64,000 nt of DNA from Candidatus Pelagibacter ubique HIMB140 (lineage in GTDB: Bacteria; Pseudomonadota; Alphaproteobacteria; Pelagibacterales; Pelagibacteraceae): NCBI RefSeq assembly GCF_025558165.1, contig NZ_LAMZ01000001.1, positions 992,001 to 1,056,000 on the forward strand, read 5' to 3'. The notes under the pieces were generated by a model. That model saw only the letters and a list, made by a program, of their open reading frames with translations, was not told the origin of the DNA and made no database searches. The translations under genes and the position numbers were made by a program. This document shows positions 1 through 9,796 of this stretch, in pieces (position 1 is the first letter of the stretch; each line of letters begins with the position of its first letter).

Positions 1-1442
1 CATCTGTAAATGGACAAATAATGCCGCCTGTAATGGGTGCTGCAGCATTTGTAATGGCAAGTTTTATTGGGGTTACTTATTTTGAAATAGTTAAACATGC
101 TTTTTTACCTGCAATTATTTCCTATATTGCTCTATTTTATATATCTCACCTAGAAGCTTTAAAATTAAATCTTAAAGGAATGGACGATGCGGACGTTCCA
201 AATTTGAAAAAAACATTTTTATCTGGAATTCACTTTTTAATTCCTATTTTTGTTTTAATTTATACTCTTGTTTATTTAAGGTTTACTGCCTCGTATTCAA
301 TTTTTTATGCAACAATTACTTTAATTTTAGTCAATCTAATCAACTTAATAATTAAAAATAATTATTCTAAAGACTCTTTTAAAGAATGGTTTAATCAAAC
401 AATCGTTGGTTTTGAAAAAGGAGCATTAAATATGGTTGCAGTTGGAATTGCAATTGCTACAGCTGGTATCATAGTAGGTGCAGTTGGCTCAACAGGCTTA
501 AGTACAAACTTAATTATTGTTATCGAATCTATTGCTAAAGATAATGTCACAATACTATTATTTTTAACTATAATTTTGTGTTTATTGTTAGGAATGGGTT
601 TACCAACCACTGCAAATTATGTTGTTGTTGCATCTTTGATGGCAACTGTTTTAGTTGATGTTGGTAATGCATCTGGATTTATTTTTCCATTGATTGCAGT
701 CCATTTATTTGTTTTTTATTTTGGATTGATGGCAGATGTAACGCCACCAGTAGGTTTAGCTTCTTATGCAGCTGCGGGAATATCTGGAGGAGATCCATTG
801 AGAACTGGTGTTCAAGCCTTTTGGTATAGTTTAAGAACAGGAATATTACCAATAGTTTTTTTGTTTAATCATGAACTTTTACTTATTGGTATTGAGAATA
901 TCTGGCATGGGCTTATTGTTATTATAACTTCACTAATTGGAATTTTAGTTTTTACATCAGCAACTCAAGGTTGGTTTATAAATAAGCTCAAATGGTATGA
1001 GATTATTATTTTTTTAATTATTGCTATTTCTTTGTTGTCTCCAGATTTTGTTTTAAATAAATTTTATCCAAAATATAATTATGAAGAAATTAGTAAAATA
1101 AATTCATTAAAATTAGATTCAGAAAAAGAAATTCAAATTAAAATAACAAGACCTAGTTTATATGGAGAAAGATATAAACTTTTTGTAATATCGAAAAATA
1201 CATTTGAGGATCATTTTACTCTAGAGGATTATGGGATTACTTTATTAGAGCAGGATGAAAAAATAATAGTTGATAATTTAAAATGGAATGGAGAAGCAAA
1301 AAAAAATGGTTTTGAAATGGGAGATTATATCAGTGAATTCAAAATTGAAAATTCTGATAGACCATCGAAAAATATAGTTTATCCAATTGCTTTAATTTTA
1401 TTAGTTACTTGTGGATATTTTAATATCAGAAGAAAGGAATGA
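1..1442 (+). CDS. TRAP transporter fused permease, TAXI type, C-terminal part (5' end outside window)
   Basis: Inner-membrane permease of a tripartite ATP-independent periplasmic transporter, which imports organic acids or similar solutes with a periplasmic binding protein. The reading frame is open from base 3 upstream of the first in-window ATG, reading SVNGQIMPPVMGAAAF, a motif typical of the large DctM-like part, so the gene starts before the window. Many hydrophobic segments follow, with the family motif GLPTTANYVVVASLMA and ADVTPPVGLASYAAAGISGG. After about residue 350 a soluble tail resembling the DUF3394 domain of TAXI-type permeases is followed by a last membrane helix. Substrate unknown; the binding-protein gene is not in view. 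It ends one base before the convergent thioesterase. Confidence 0.85.
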   Translation, partial: SVNGQIMPPVMGAAAFVMASFIGVTYFEIVKHAFLPAIISYIALFYISHLEALKLNLKGMDDADVPNLKKTFLSGIHFLIPIFVLIYTLVYLRFTASYSIFYATITLILVNLINLIIKNNYSKDSFKEWFNQTIVGFEKGALNMVAVGIAIATAGIIVGAVGSTGLSTNLIIVIESIAKDNVTILLFLTIILCLLLGMGLPTTANYVVVASLMATVLVDVGNASGFIFPLIAVHLFVFYFGLMADVTPPVGLASYAAAGISGGDPLRTGVQAFWYSLRTGILPIVFLFNHELLLIGIENIWHGLIVIITSLIGILVFTSATQGWFINKLKWYEIIIFLIIAISLLSPDFVLNKFYPKYNYEEISKINSLKLDSEKEIQIKITRPSLYGERYKLFVISKNTFEDHFTLEDYGITLLEQDEKIIVDNLKWNGEAKKNGFEMGDYISEFKIENSDRPSKNIVYPIALILLVTCGYFNIRRKE

Positions 1443-1443
1443 A

Positions 1444-1869
1444 TTAACCACCTGGACCTAAGTTTGAAGGTTTAACTTTTAAAATTTTCCAAACTCCAGT
1501 TGCTGATGTTATAATTTTATTGTTACATTTTAGCTCACAAAATAAAAATATTAATGTATTTGTTTTTTTTAATATTTTTGTGTGCCCAATAACTTCATCA
1601 CCAACTTTTGAGGCACCAATAAATTTAATATCTAACGAAATAGTTACACATGGAGCATTACCAGCAGATCTGTGAGCTGCGGTTCCAGCACCAGCATCTA
1701 TTAATGCTGATAGATAGCCTCCATGAGTTATTCCTGCAGCATTTAAGTGATTTTCATTTATAGTAGATTTAAATTCATATTCAGTTTCAGAGATGTTTCT
1801 AAACAAAACACCTCCATTATGTTTCATGAACCCTTGGGTTAAACTTATTTGTTCAAACTCATTACTCAT
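1444..1869 (-). CDS. PaaI-like hotdog-fold thioesterase
   Basis: Predicted acyl-CoA thioesterase of the PaaI/YbgC hotdog superfamily, 141 residues. The motif NAAGITHGGYLSALIDAGAG is the usual HGG(x)xxxxxD active-site helix of the family, and a beta-rich second half (VTISLDIKFIGASKVGD) follows. I place the start at the internal ATG at 1869 (MSNEFEQ); the longer frame to 1965 adds a hydrophobic, low-complexity extension with no family counterpart, although a membrane anchor cannot be excluded. Physiological substrate unknown. It lies alone on the minus strand, convergent with the TRAP permease and downstream of tRNA-Arg in the same direction. Confidence 0.75.
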   Translation of the reverse strand: MSNEFEQISLTQGFMKHNGGVLFRNISETEYEFKSTINENHLNAAGITHGGYLSALIDAGAGTAAHRSAGNAPCVTISLDIKFIGASKVGDEVIGHTKILKKTNTLIFLFCELKCNNKIITSATGVWKILKVKPSNLGPGG

Positions 1870-1985
1870 AAAATTTACAATACAATTGTTAATAGCAATA
1901 ATAACAATGTAATAATTATAAAAAAGTAAATTACTGATTTTTGCAAAGAAGCTTTTAATAACCAATCAATCATTTTTATCCTTTT

Positions 1986-2062
1986 TGGTGGACCGCCCAG
2001 AACTCGAATCTGGAATCTCCCGGTTCGTAGCCGAGCGCCTTATCCAATTTGGCCAGCGGTCC
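1986..2062 (-). tRNA. tRNA-Arg(ACG)
   Basis: Read on the minus strand, the sequence folds into a full cloverleaf. Acceptor GGACCGC pairs with GCGGTCC, followed by discriminator A and an encoded CCA. The anticodon loop is CTACGAA, with anticodon ACG at 2026-2028. The T-loop is TTCGAGT, which is canonical. The ACG anticodon needs TadA deamination to inosine to read CGU/CGC/CGA. Confidence 0.95.
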
Positions 2063-2209
2063 AATATTAATTTTATTAAAGATACTGTATTTTATGGTCT
2101 TATTAACAAATTTTGTTCAATTAAAACACAGCTTTGCATAAAAAGATTAATTAATGTGATAAAATAACATAAAAATATATTTTATTTGAGTGTATAAGCC
2201 TTTTTAATA

Positions 2210-5200
2210 ATGAGCGAAAAACTACTTGTTCCTGACATTGGTGATTTTGAGAATGTTGAGGTAATAGAATTACTTGTAAAGCCAGGAGACACAATCAAGG
2301 AAAATGATCCAATAGTCACAATTGAAAGTGATAAATCTAGTGTTGAAATTCCATCAACTATTTCAGGAAAAATTGATACTATTAATGTCAAAGTAGGTGA
2401 CAAAGTTTCAAAAGGTGATTTACTTTTAAGTTTAAGCAATTCAACCAAAAGTCTCCCAGAAAGCAATCTTCCTAAAGATACAGAAAATATTATTAAACAA
2501 GCTGAGGAAGCTATGGCTGTAAATAAAGAGGAGCTGGTGAATGTTCCTGAGCCAGCTAAAGAAAAAAAACAATCTATAATTCAAGTTACAAATGGATTAG
2601 ACACAGATCCTTCAGAAACTCAAGATTGGCTAGAGTCTTTATCTGCAGTAATTTCAAAAGATGGAAATCAAAGAGCTCATTTTTTAATTAAGGAATTAAT
2701 TAACAAAGCCTATCGTGAAGGAGCAAATATTCCTTACACCCAAAATACTCCGTATATAAATACCATTCCTCCTGAGGCTGAAATAAAATCAAATGGAGAC
2801 CAAAATATTGAGAGAAGAATAAGATCTCTGATCAGATGGAATGCAGCTGCAATGGTAGTAAGAGCTAACAAAAAATTTCCAGAATTAGGTGGACACATAG
2901 GAACCTTTGCATCTGCTGCAACTTTATATGATGTTGGAATGAATCATTTTTGGAGAGCAAAAAACAATAAATTTGGAGGTGATCTAGTATATTTCCAAGG
3001 ACACAGTGCACCTGGAATGTATGCTAGAGCATTTTTAGAGGGAAGATTAACTGAGAAACAATTAGATAGTTTTAGACAGGAAGTAAAACCTGGAGGATTA
3101 TCTTCATACCCTCACCCTTGGCTAATGCCAAATTTTTGGCAATTTCCAACTGTTTCGATGGGGTTAGGACCAATGCTTGCAATTTATCAAGCAAGATACA
3201 TGAAATATTTAATCAATAGAGGATTGATTAAAGATGAGGGACGAAAGGTCTGGGCTTTTTTAGGAGATGGTGAAATGGATGAACCAGAATCCATGGGTGC
3301 AATTGGATTAGCAGCTAGAGAAAAACTAGATAATTTAATTTTTGTAATTAATTGTAATCTCCAAAGACTTGATGGACCTGTAAGAGGAAATGGAAAAATT
3401 ATACAAGAACTTGAAGGTAGCTTTAGAGGCGCTGGATGGAATGTAATAAAAGTTATTTGGGGTTCATATTGGGACTCATTATTAGCTAATGACAAAACTG
3501 GTCAATTAGTAAAAATTATGAATGAAACTGTAGATGGTGAATACCAAGCTATGAAAGCAAGAGATGGTGCATATGTACGAGAAAAGTTTTTTGGAAAAAA
3601 TCCAGATACTTTGGAGATGGTTTCATCTATGTCAGATAAAGATATTTGGAGATTAAATCGAGGAGGGCACGATCCCCATAAGGTATACGCAGCTTATGAT
3701 AAAGCAATTAAAAACCAAGGAAGTCCAACAGTTATTATTGCAAAAACAATTAAGGGATATGGAATGGGAAAAACTGGTGAAAGTGTAAACACTACTCACC
3801 AAACTAAAAAATTAGATGTGGATGATCTTATGTATTATAGAGATCGTTTTGATGTTCCCCTAACTGATGAACAAGTTAGAAACATAGAATACTTTAGGCC
3901 TGATGAGAAATCTCCAGAGATTAGATACATAAAAGAAAGAAGGCTTAAACTAGGAGGCTATTTGCCAGAGAGATCAACCTTTGCAAAACCTATTAAAGCA
4001 CCATCAAAAGATATTTTTGATTTTATGAAAGTTTCAACTGGTGAAAAAGAAATGTCTACCACAATGGCGCTGGTCAGAATGTTAACTAATTTGTTAAGAG
4101 ATAAAAATATTTCACCTAGATTAGTTCCAATTATCCCAGATGAAGCAAGAACATTTGGTATGGAAGGATTTTTTCAAAAAATTGGAATATATGCTCATGA
4201 AGGACAGAAATATGAGCCCGAGGATGCTGCGCAACTAAGTTCTTATAGAGAAGATAAAAGTGGACAGGTGCTTGAGGAAGGAATTAATGAGGCAGGAGCG
4301 ATGTCTTCTTGGATAGCAGCTGCAACTGCTTATACAAATCATGATATTGAAATGATTCCAATATACATTTTTTATTCTATGTTTGGATTTCAAAGAATTG
4401 GAGATTTAGCTTGGGCTGCTGGTGATAGCCAAGCTAGAGGTTTTTTAGTTGGTGCAACAGCTGGAAGGACAACATTAGCAGGTGAAGGATTACAACATCA
4501 AGATGGACATAGTCATTTGATTGCATCAACAATTCCTAATTGTGTAACTTATGATCCTACATTTCACTATGAATTAGCAACTATTTTTAGAGAGGGTCTA
4601 AGAAGAATGCATGAGAAGAAAGAAAATGTTTTTTATTATATTACAACAATGAACGAAAATTATTCACATCCTGAAATGCCTAAGGATAAAAATTGTGAAG
4701 AGGGAATTCTTAAAGGAATGTATAAGATAAAGGAATTTAACAAATATAAAAAAACAAAACTTCAACTTTTAGGCTCAGGCACGATATTAAGAGAGATGAT
4801 GTCAGCAGCTGAAATTTTACAAAACGACTATCAAATTGATAGTGAAATATGGAGTGTTACAAGTTTTAATGAGTTAAGAAAAGATGGGATGGAAGTTGAA
4901 AGATACAACCTTCTAAATCCCGACAAAACTCCTAAAAAATCATATGTAGAGCAATGTCTTGGAAGTACTGAAGGACCAATTATGGCAGCATCTGATTATA
5001 TGAGAATGAACTCTGATCAAATAAGACCTTACACAAACAATAAGAGCTTTTATTCTCTAGGTGCAGATGGTTTTGGAAGAAGTGATACTAGAAAAAATTT
5101 AAGAAAATTCTTTGAGGTAGATAAAGAACATTTAGTAGCTTATGGATTAAGCATTTTAGCAAAAGAACAATTGATAGCTTCAAAATATGCAAAAGATGCT

Positions 5201-5251
5201 ATGAAAAAATACAAAATTGATGGCGATAAACCTATGCCAACAAAATTATAA
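2210..5251 (+). CDS. aceE: Pyruvate dehydrogenase E1 (homodimeric, AceE) with N-terminal lipoyl domain
   Basis: Thiamine-diphosphate E1 of the pyruvate dehydrogenase complex: it decarboxylates pyruvate and reductively acetylates lipoyl groups, feeding acetyl-CoA to the TCA cycle. Residues 1-78 form a complete lipoyl domain with the lipoylation motif ESDKS (Lys42). A flexible linker reaches about residue 130, and the AceE core begins at SETQDWLESL. The core shows YFQGHSAPGMYARAFLEGR and the ThDP motif GDGEMDEPES with NLQRLDGPVRGNG. At 1013 residues it is longer than usual AceE (about 890) because of the added domain. The stop overlaps the aceF start (TAATG), so the two are translationally coupled. 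No E3 gene follows. Confidence 0.95.
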   Translation: MSEKLLVPDIGDFENVEVIELLVKPGDTIKENDPIVTIESDKSSVEIPSTISGKIDTINVKVGDKVSKGDLLLSLSNSTKSLPESNLPKDTENIIKQAEEAMAVNKEELVNVPEPAKEKKQSIIQVTNGLDTDPSETQDWLESLSAVISKDGNQRAHFLIKELINKAYREGANIPYTQNTPYINTIPPEAEIKSNGDQNIERRIRSLIRWNAAAMVVRANKKFPELGGHIGTFASAATLYDVGMNHFWRAKNNKFGGDLVYFQGHSAPGMYARAFLEGRLTEKQLDSFRQEVKPGGLSSYPHPWLMPNFWQFPTVSMGLGPMLAIYQARYMKYLINRGLIKDEGRKVWAFLGDGEMDEPESMGAIGLAAREKLDNLIFVINCNLQRLDGPVRGNGKIIQELEGSFRGAGWNVIKVIWGSYWDSLLANDKTGQLVKIMNETVDGEYQAMKARDGAYVREKFFGKNPDTLEMVSSMSDKDIWRLNRGGHDPHKVYAAYDKAIKNQGSPTVIIAKTIKGYGMGKTGESVNTTHQTKKLDVDDLMYYRDRFDVPLTDEQVRNIEYFRPDEKSPEIRYIKERRLKLGGYLPERSTFAKPIKAPSKDIFDFMKVSTGEKEMSTTMALVRMLTNLLRDKNISPRLVPIIPDEARTFGMEGFFQKIGIYAHEGQKYEPEDAAQLSSYREDKSGQVLEEGINEAGAMSSWIAAATAYTNHDIEMIPIYIFYSMFGFQRIGDLAWAAGDSQARGFLVGATAGRTTLAGEGLQHQDGHSHLIASTIPNCVTYDPTFHYELATIFREGLRRMHEKKENVFYYITTMNENYSHPEMPKDKNCEEGILKGMYKIKEFNKYKKTKLQLLGSGTILREMMSAAEILQNDYQIDSEIWSVTSFNELRKDGMEVERYNLLNPDKTPKKSYVEQCLGSTEGPIMAASDYMRMNSDQIRPYTNNKSFYSLGADGFGRSDTRKNLRKFFEVDKEHLVAYGLSILAKEQLIASKYAKDAMKKYKIDGDKPMPTKL

Positions 5252-6513
5252 TGTCAGATATTGAAATTAAGGTACCAAATATAGGAGATTTTAAAGATGT
5301 TGAGGTTATTGAAGTATTGGTAAAAAAAGGCCAATCAATAAAAAAAAATGACCCTTTAATTACAATAGAAAGTGATAAGTCTAGCGTAGAAATACCATCT
5401 AGTTTTGAAGGTAAAATTTCTAACTTAAATATAAAAGTTGGAGATAAAGTATCTGAAGGAGATTTAATTTTAACTTTAGAAAAGTCATCACAGATAAATC
5501 AAAAAGTTGAACAGAAGCCAATAATAGAAAAAGAATTTAAAAAAATTGAAGTAATAAAACCTGAAGTTCAACAAGAAACTAAAGTTTTAAAAAATGTATC
5601 TAACATTTCATCAGCAAGCCCAAAAGCTAGAAAATTTGCTAGAGAACTCGGTGTAGATATAAATAAAGTTTTAGGAAGTGAGAGAGATGGAAGAGTTGTT
5701 GAAGAAGATATCAAAAAATTTGTAGCATTAAGATCAAACAATAACACTGAGGTTGTTGAGGAAAAAAAACCAAGCAAAATCAAAAATGAATTTGAGCATT
5801 CAGATTTTGGTCAAATAGAGATCAAAGATATACCAAGAGTAAAAAAATTATCATCAAAGTATTTAACAAATTCATGGACCACTATACCTCATGTTACAAA
5901 TCATGATGAGGCTGATATTACAGAAATGGAAAACTTCAGAAATTCTTTGACTGATATTTATACGGGAGAAAAAATTAAAATTACTCCTTTAGCATTTATT
6001 GTAAAAGCTTTAGTTGCTTCGTTAAAAAAATTTCCAAGTTTTAATTCTTCAATTGATGAAATTGAAACAGGTAAAATGACAATGAAAAAATATTACCATA
6101 TAGGTATAGCTGTAGACACTCCAAATGGACTAATGGTTCCAAAAATTAGAAATGCTAATAATAAAAAAATTTCTCATATTAGTAGAGAGTTGAGAGAGGT
6201 AAGTGAGCTTTGTAGAAATTTAAAAATAGATAAAAAAGAATTGTTTGGTGGTTCAATGACTATTACTAGTTTGGGTGGAATAGGTGGATCATTTTTTACA
6301 CCAATAATAAATTATCCTGAAGTAGCAATTTTAGGAGTAGGTAGATCAGAGAAAAAACAAATTTATATAAATGGAAAGTTTCAAACTAGAACAATGCTAC
6401 CGATTTCTTTGTCTTATGATCATAGAATTATTGATGGAGCTGAGGCAGCAAGATTTAACAATGATCTTAAAGAAAACTTAGGCAAAAATTTTGCTTATAA
6501 GCTAGCTGTATAA
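5251..6513 (+). CDS. aceF: Dihydrolipoamide acetyltransferase, PDH E2
   Basis: E2 core of the pyruvate dehydrogenase complex, moving acetyl groups from lipoyl-lysine to CoA. It has one lipoyl domain (residues 1-80, Lys43 in ESDKS), a peripheral-subunit-binding domain (about 123-162, ASPKARKFARELGVD...GRVVEEDI) and a catalytic domain from about 190 to the end with the active-site motif SYDHRIIDGAEA. It has one lipoyl domain where E. coli AceF has three. That lipoyl domain is strikingly similar to the one on AceE (shared TIESDKSSVEIPS). The gene overlaps aceE by one base. The next gene is a transporter, so E3 (lpd) must be encoded elsewhere. Confidence 0.95.
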   Translation: MSDIEIKVPNIGDFKDVEVIEVLVKKGQSIKKNDPLITIESDKSSVEIPSSFEGKISNLNIKVGDKVSEGDLILTLEKSSQINQKVEQKPIIEKEFKKIEVIKPEVQQETKVLKNVSNISSASPKARKFARELGVDINKVLGSERDGRVVEEDIKKFVALRSNNNTEVVEEKKPSKIKNEFEHSDFGQIEIKDIPRVKKLSSKYLTNSWTTIPHVTNHDEADITEMENFRNSLTDIYTGEKIKITPLAFIVKALVASLKKFPSFNSSIDEIETGKMTMKKYYHIGIAVDTPNGLMVPKIRNANNKKISHISRELREVSELCRNLKIDKKELFGGSMTITSLGGIGGSFFTPIINYPEVAILGVGRSEKKQIYINGKFQTRTMLPISLSYDHRIIDGAEAARFNNDLKENLGKNFAYKLAV

Positions 6514-6519
6514 TCAAAA

Positions 6520-7413
6520 ATGTCTAAGCCTATTTCCCTATTAAGTGCTTTGTTATGCACTTTTATATGGGGCACAACTTTTATTGCTCAAGATACTGGC
6601 ATGGACAATATTGGTCCTTTTACATTTAATGCTGTTAGATTTTTTGTTGGTTTTTTAGCTATTACCCCACTCGTAATTTTATTTGAATTAAAAAATTTTA
6701 AACCAGAATTAAAAACAGATAAAAAAACATTTGTAATTTATGTGTCTTTAATAGGATTGTCCTTATTTTTAGGTTCTGCATTACAACAGGTTGCTTTGCT
6801 CTATACAGATGTTGCAAATGCAGCCTTTTTTACGATCTTTTATGTACCTATGGTGCCTATCATAATTTATTTGTTTGGAAAAAAATCAATACATTGGAGT
6901 GTATGGCCTTCAGTAATTTTATGTTTAATTGGAGGATATTTATTAACAAATTTTTACGATGCAACTGTTAGGTTGGGAGATACCTTGGTTGTACTAGGAG
7001 CTTTATTTTGGAGCACACATATTATATTTACTGGAATTATTATTTCTAAATACAATCTTCCACTTACAATTGGAGCAATTCAAACTTTAATCGTAGCTAT
7101 TTTGTCTTTTTTCATTGGAATTCTTTATGAAGAATTTGTTTGGAACAACATTCTAATGGAAATGTATTCTATATTATATGCTGGAATATTATCTGGAGGA
7201 TTTGCATTTGTATTACAGATTTATGCACAAAAAAATATTACACCTGCACCAGCAGCAATTATTTTTTCCCTTGAGGGTGTATTTGCAACTGTAGCTGCAT
7301 GGTTTATTTTAAATCAAGTATTAGATATAAATAATATACTTGGATGTTTTTTTATTTTGTGTGGAGTTTTATTATCACAATTACTCCCACTTATAAAAAG
7401 AGAAAAAATTTAA
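6520..7413 (+). CDS. DMT-family (EamA) membrane transporter
   Basis: Inner-membrane protein of the drug/metabolite transporter superfamily, 297 residues with about ten hydrophobic helices arranged as two EamA repeats. The N-terminus SALLCTFIWGTTFIAQD and the second-repeat segment GALFWSTHIIFTG fit the family's W-G/S-T motifs. Such proteins usually export amino acids or metabolites; the substrate cannot be read from sequence. It begins 6 bases after aceF and could be co-transcribed with it, and its end overlaps the convergent uppP by 4 bases. Confidence 0.8.
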   Translation: MSKPISLLSALLCTFIWGTTFIAQDTGMDNIGPFTFNAVRFFVGFLAITPLVILFELKNFKPELKTDKKTFVIYVSLIGLSLFLGSALQQVALLYTDVANAAFFTIFYVPMVPIIIYLFGKKSIHWSVWPSVILCLIGGYLLTNFYDATVRLGDTLVVLGALFWSTHIIFTGIIISKYNLPLTIGAIQTLIVAILSFFIGILYEEFVWNNILMEMYSILYAGILSGGFAFVLQIYAQKNITPAPAAIIFSLEGVFATVAAWFILNQVLDINNILGCFFILCGVLLSQLLPLIKREKI

Positions 7414-8174
7414 TAAATTAAACTAAACAATACTAAAGCAATTATTATTCTATAAATTACAAATGCATTCATAGAAAACTTATTTATAAAAATTAAAAAA
7501 TATTTAACTGTTAAGAAAGAAAGAATAAAAGAAGATATAATTGCAATTATTACCAAATAATTAAATTCTGTTGGTTGATTAAAAATATCTTTTAAACTAA
7601 GTACACTTGCACCAGCTAATGCTGGTATAGATAGTAAAAAAGATATTTTACTCGAATCCACTCTATTAAACTTTAAAATCCTCGCAGCTGTTATTGTAAC
7701 GCCTGCTCTGCTTACTCCAGGTATCAATGATAAAATTTGCATTGCTCCTATAAATAAAATTGATTGAATATTTAAATTTGTAGAAATTTTTTTATCAAAA
7801 CGACTTTTGTCAGAAATGTATAAAACAATTGCAAATATTAAAGTTGTCCATGCAATAGTTTCAATGTTTCGTAAACTATAAATTAGCCCTGTAGTGTATA
7901 AAATATATCCAAAGATAATTAATGGAACAGATCCAATAATAATTAAACTTATTAGTCTTTTATTTTTATTAATGTTTAATAACTCTTCTTTGAAAAAATA
8001 AACTATTGCAAAAAGAGATCCTAGATGAAGGCTAATATCAATTAGTAATGAGCTAGATTTAAATTCATACAAACTTGAAACTAAAATTAAATGTGCAGAA
8101 GAACTTATTGGAAGAAATTCTGAGATCCCTTGAATTGCTGAAAGGATTAAAACTTCTATAATATTCTGAAACAT
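7410..8174 (-). CDS. uppP: Undecaprenyl-diphosphatase UppP (BacA)
   Basis: Integral membrane phosphatase that converts undecaprenyl diphosphate to undecaprenyl phosphate, recycling the lipid carrier for peptidoglycan and surface polysaccharides. The N-terminal motif GISEFLPISSSAHL is the family's Glu-rich catalytic signature, and IPGVSRAGVTITAARILKF is the second (PGxSRxG) motif. Here it reads SRAG rather than the commoner SRSG. The length (254) is near the family norm, and hydrophobic helices fill the rest. It is transcribed away from gltD, with the 8175-8356 interval between them as likely promoter space. Confidence 0.92.
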   Translation of the reverse strand: MFQNIIEVLILSAIQGISEFLPISSSAHLILVSSLYEFKSSSLLIDISLHLGSLFAIVYFFKEELLNINKNKRLISLIIIGSVPLIIFGYILYTTGLIYSLRNIETIAWTTLIFAIVLYISDKSRFDKKISTNLNIQSILFIGAMQILSLIPGVSRAGVTITAARILKFNRVDSSKISFLLSIPALAGASVLSLKDIFNQPTEFNYLVIIAIISSFILSFLTVKYFLIFINKFSMNAFVIYRIIIALVLFSLIY

Positions 8175-8356
8175 AATTTCTTCGTAGCTTATTAAGCTTA
8201 TATTTCAAACAATACGATTTGATCATATTAGCTATGCATTTATTAGAAACCTGTTTATTTATAACAAAAATGAAAGATTAAAGGTCAATAAATATGACCT
8301 ATTTAATGCTTTATTTAATAAAATCATTATATAATTTGCCGAAAATTATATTTTTT

Positions 8357-9796
8357 ATGACTGATAAAATGTTAAAATTTGTAAAAATAGGTCAGCAAAC
8401 TCCACCTAAAAGGGAAGTTGATCAAAGAAAAAAGGATTTTAACGAGATATATGACGAATATATCAACGAAAAAGCTAAAGAACAATCAAGTAGATGTTCT
8501 CAGTGTGGAGTTCCTTTCTGTCAGGTTCATTGTCCTTTAAGTAACAATATTCCAGACTGGCTAAAGTTAACTGCCGAGGGAAGATTAAAAGAAGCATACG
8601 AGCTTTCACAAAGCACTAATAATATGCCCGAGGTTTGTGGAAGAATCTGTCCGCAAGATAGATTGTGTGAGGGAAATTGTGTAATTGAACAGTCTGGTCA
8701 CGGAACAGTTACAATTGGTTCCGTTGAAAAATATATAACAGATAACGCCTGGGAACAAGGTTGGGTTAAACCAATTGAAGTTACAAACGAAAAAAATCAA
8801 AGTGTTGGAATTATAGGAGCTGGTCCTGCTGGATTAGCGGCAGCAGAACAGTTAAGAAAAAATGGGTATAAAATTACAGTTTATGATCGTTATGATAGAG
8901 CTGGAGGATTATTAATATATGGAATTCCAAATTTTAAATTAGAAAAAGAAATAGTTGAAAGACGAACAAAGCTTTTAAGAGATGGTGGAATAGAATTCAT
9001 ACAAAATTTCGAAGTTGGCAAGGATGCAAGCTTAGAGCAATTAAGAAAAAAACATGATGCAGTATTAATTGCAACAGGAGTTTACAAAGCTAGAGAAGTT
9101 AATTTACCAGGTAATGATTTAGACAATATTTTTCCAGCAATGGATTTTCTTACAGCATCAAATAAAAAAGGATTGGGCGATGAGGTTGAATTATTTGATA
9201 AGGGAATTCTAAATGCAGAGGGAAAAGATGTTGTTGTAATTGGTGGAGGTGATACCGCAATGGATTGTGTGAGAACTTCAGTAAGACAAAAAGCAAAATC
9301 AGTAAAATGCTTATACAGAAGAGATAAAGAAAATATGCCTGGTTCAGCAAGAGAAGTTGCAAATGCTGAAGAGGAAGGTGTTGAATTTGTATGGCTATCT
9401 AGTCCTAAAGAATTTAAAGGAACTAATAAGGTAGAAAATTTACTTGTAGATCAAATAAAGTTAGGTGAACCAGATGAAACTGGCAGAAGAAAACCCGAAG
9501 TACAAGAAGGATCAAGTTATGAAATAAAAGCAGATATGGTTATTAAAGCTCTTGGATTTGATCCAGAGGATTTACCTAATTTATTCGATAGCAATGAACT
9601 TCAAGTTACAAAATGGGGAACAATAAAAACTGATTTTGATACTATGGAAACTAATCTAAGTGGCGTTTTTGCTGCTGGGGATATAGTTAGAGGAGCTTCA
9701 TTAGTTGTTTGGGCAATTAAAGATGGTAGAGACGCAGCAGATTCCATAAAAAATTATTTAGAAACAAAATCCAAAAATGAGAAAAAAGTTGCTTAA
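8357..9796 (+). CDS. gltD: Glutamate synthase (NADPH) small subunit
   Basis: Beta subunit of GOGAT, passing electrons from NADPH through FAD and iron-sulfur centres to the large subunit. The N-terminal cysteine-rich region (CSQCGVPFCQVHCPL, then CGRICPQDRLCEGNC) holds the Fe-S ligands. The FAD site is GIIGAGPAGLAAAEQL, and the NADPH-binding site is VVVIGGGDTAMDCVRT. An upstream in-frame ATG at 8294 adds 21 hydrophobic residues not expected in GltD. I choose MTDKMLKFVK at 8357, though MLKFVKIG at 8369 is equally plausible. No clear Shine-Dalgarno is visible. The stop overlaps the gltB start (TAATG), indicating coupled synthesis of the two subunits. Confidence 0.93.
   Translation: MTDKMLKFVKIGQQTPPKREVDQRKKDFNEIYDEYINEKAKEQSSRCSQCGVPFCQVHCPLSNNIPDWLKLTAEGRLKEAYELSQSTNNMPEVCGRICPQDRLCEGNCVIEQSGHGTVTIGSVEKYITDNAWEQGWVKPIEVTNEKNQSVGIIGAGPAGLAAAEQLRKNGYKITVYDRYDRAGGLLIYGIPNFKLEKEIVERRTKLLRDGGIEFIQNFEVGKDASLEQLRKKHDAVLIATGVYKAREVNLPGNDLDNIFPAMDFLTASNKKGLGDEVELFDKGILNAEGKDVVVIGGGDTAMDCVRTSVRQKAKSVKCLYRRDKENMPGSAREVANAEEEGVEFVWLSSPKEFKGTNKVENLLVDQIKLGEPDETGRRKPEVQEGSSYEIKADMVIKALGFDPEDLPNLFDSNELQVTKWGTIKTDFDTMETNLSGVFAAGDIVRGASLVVWAIKDGRDAADSIKNYLETKSKNEKKVA

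Noticed and set aside
1985..2167. Plus-strand frame of 60 codons
   Set aside because: It is the complement of the tRNA-Arg gene plus AT-rich spacer; the start of the translation is just the tRNA sequence read backwards.
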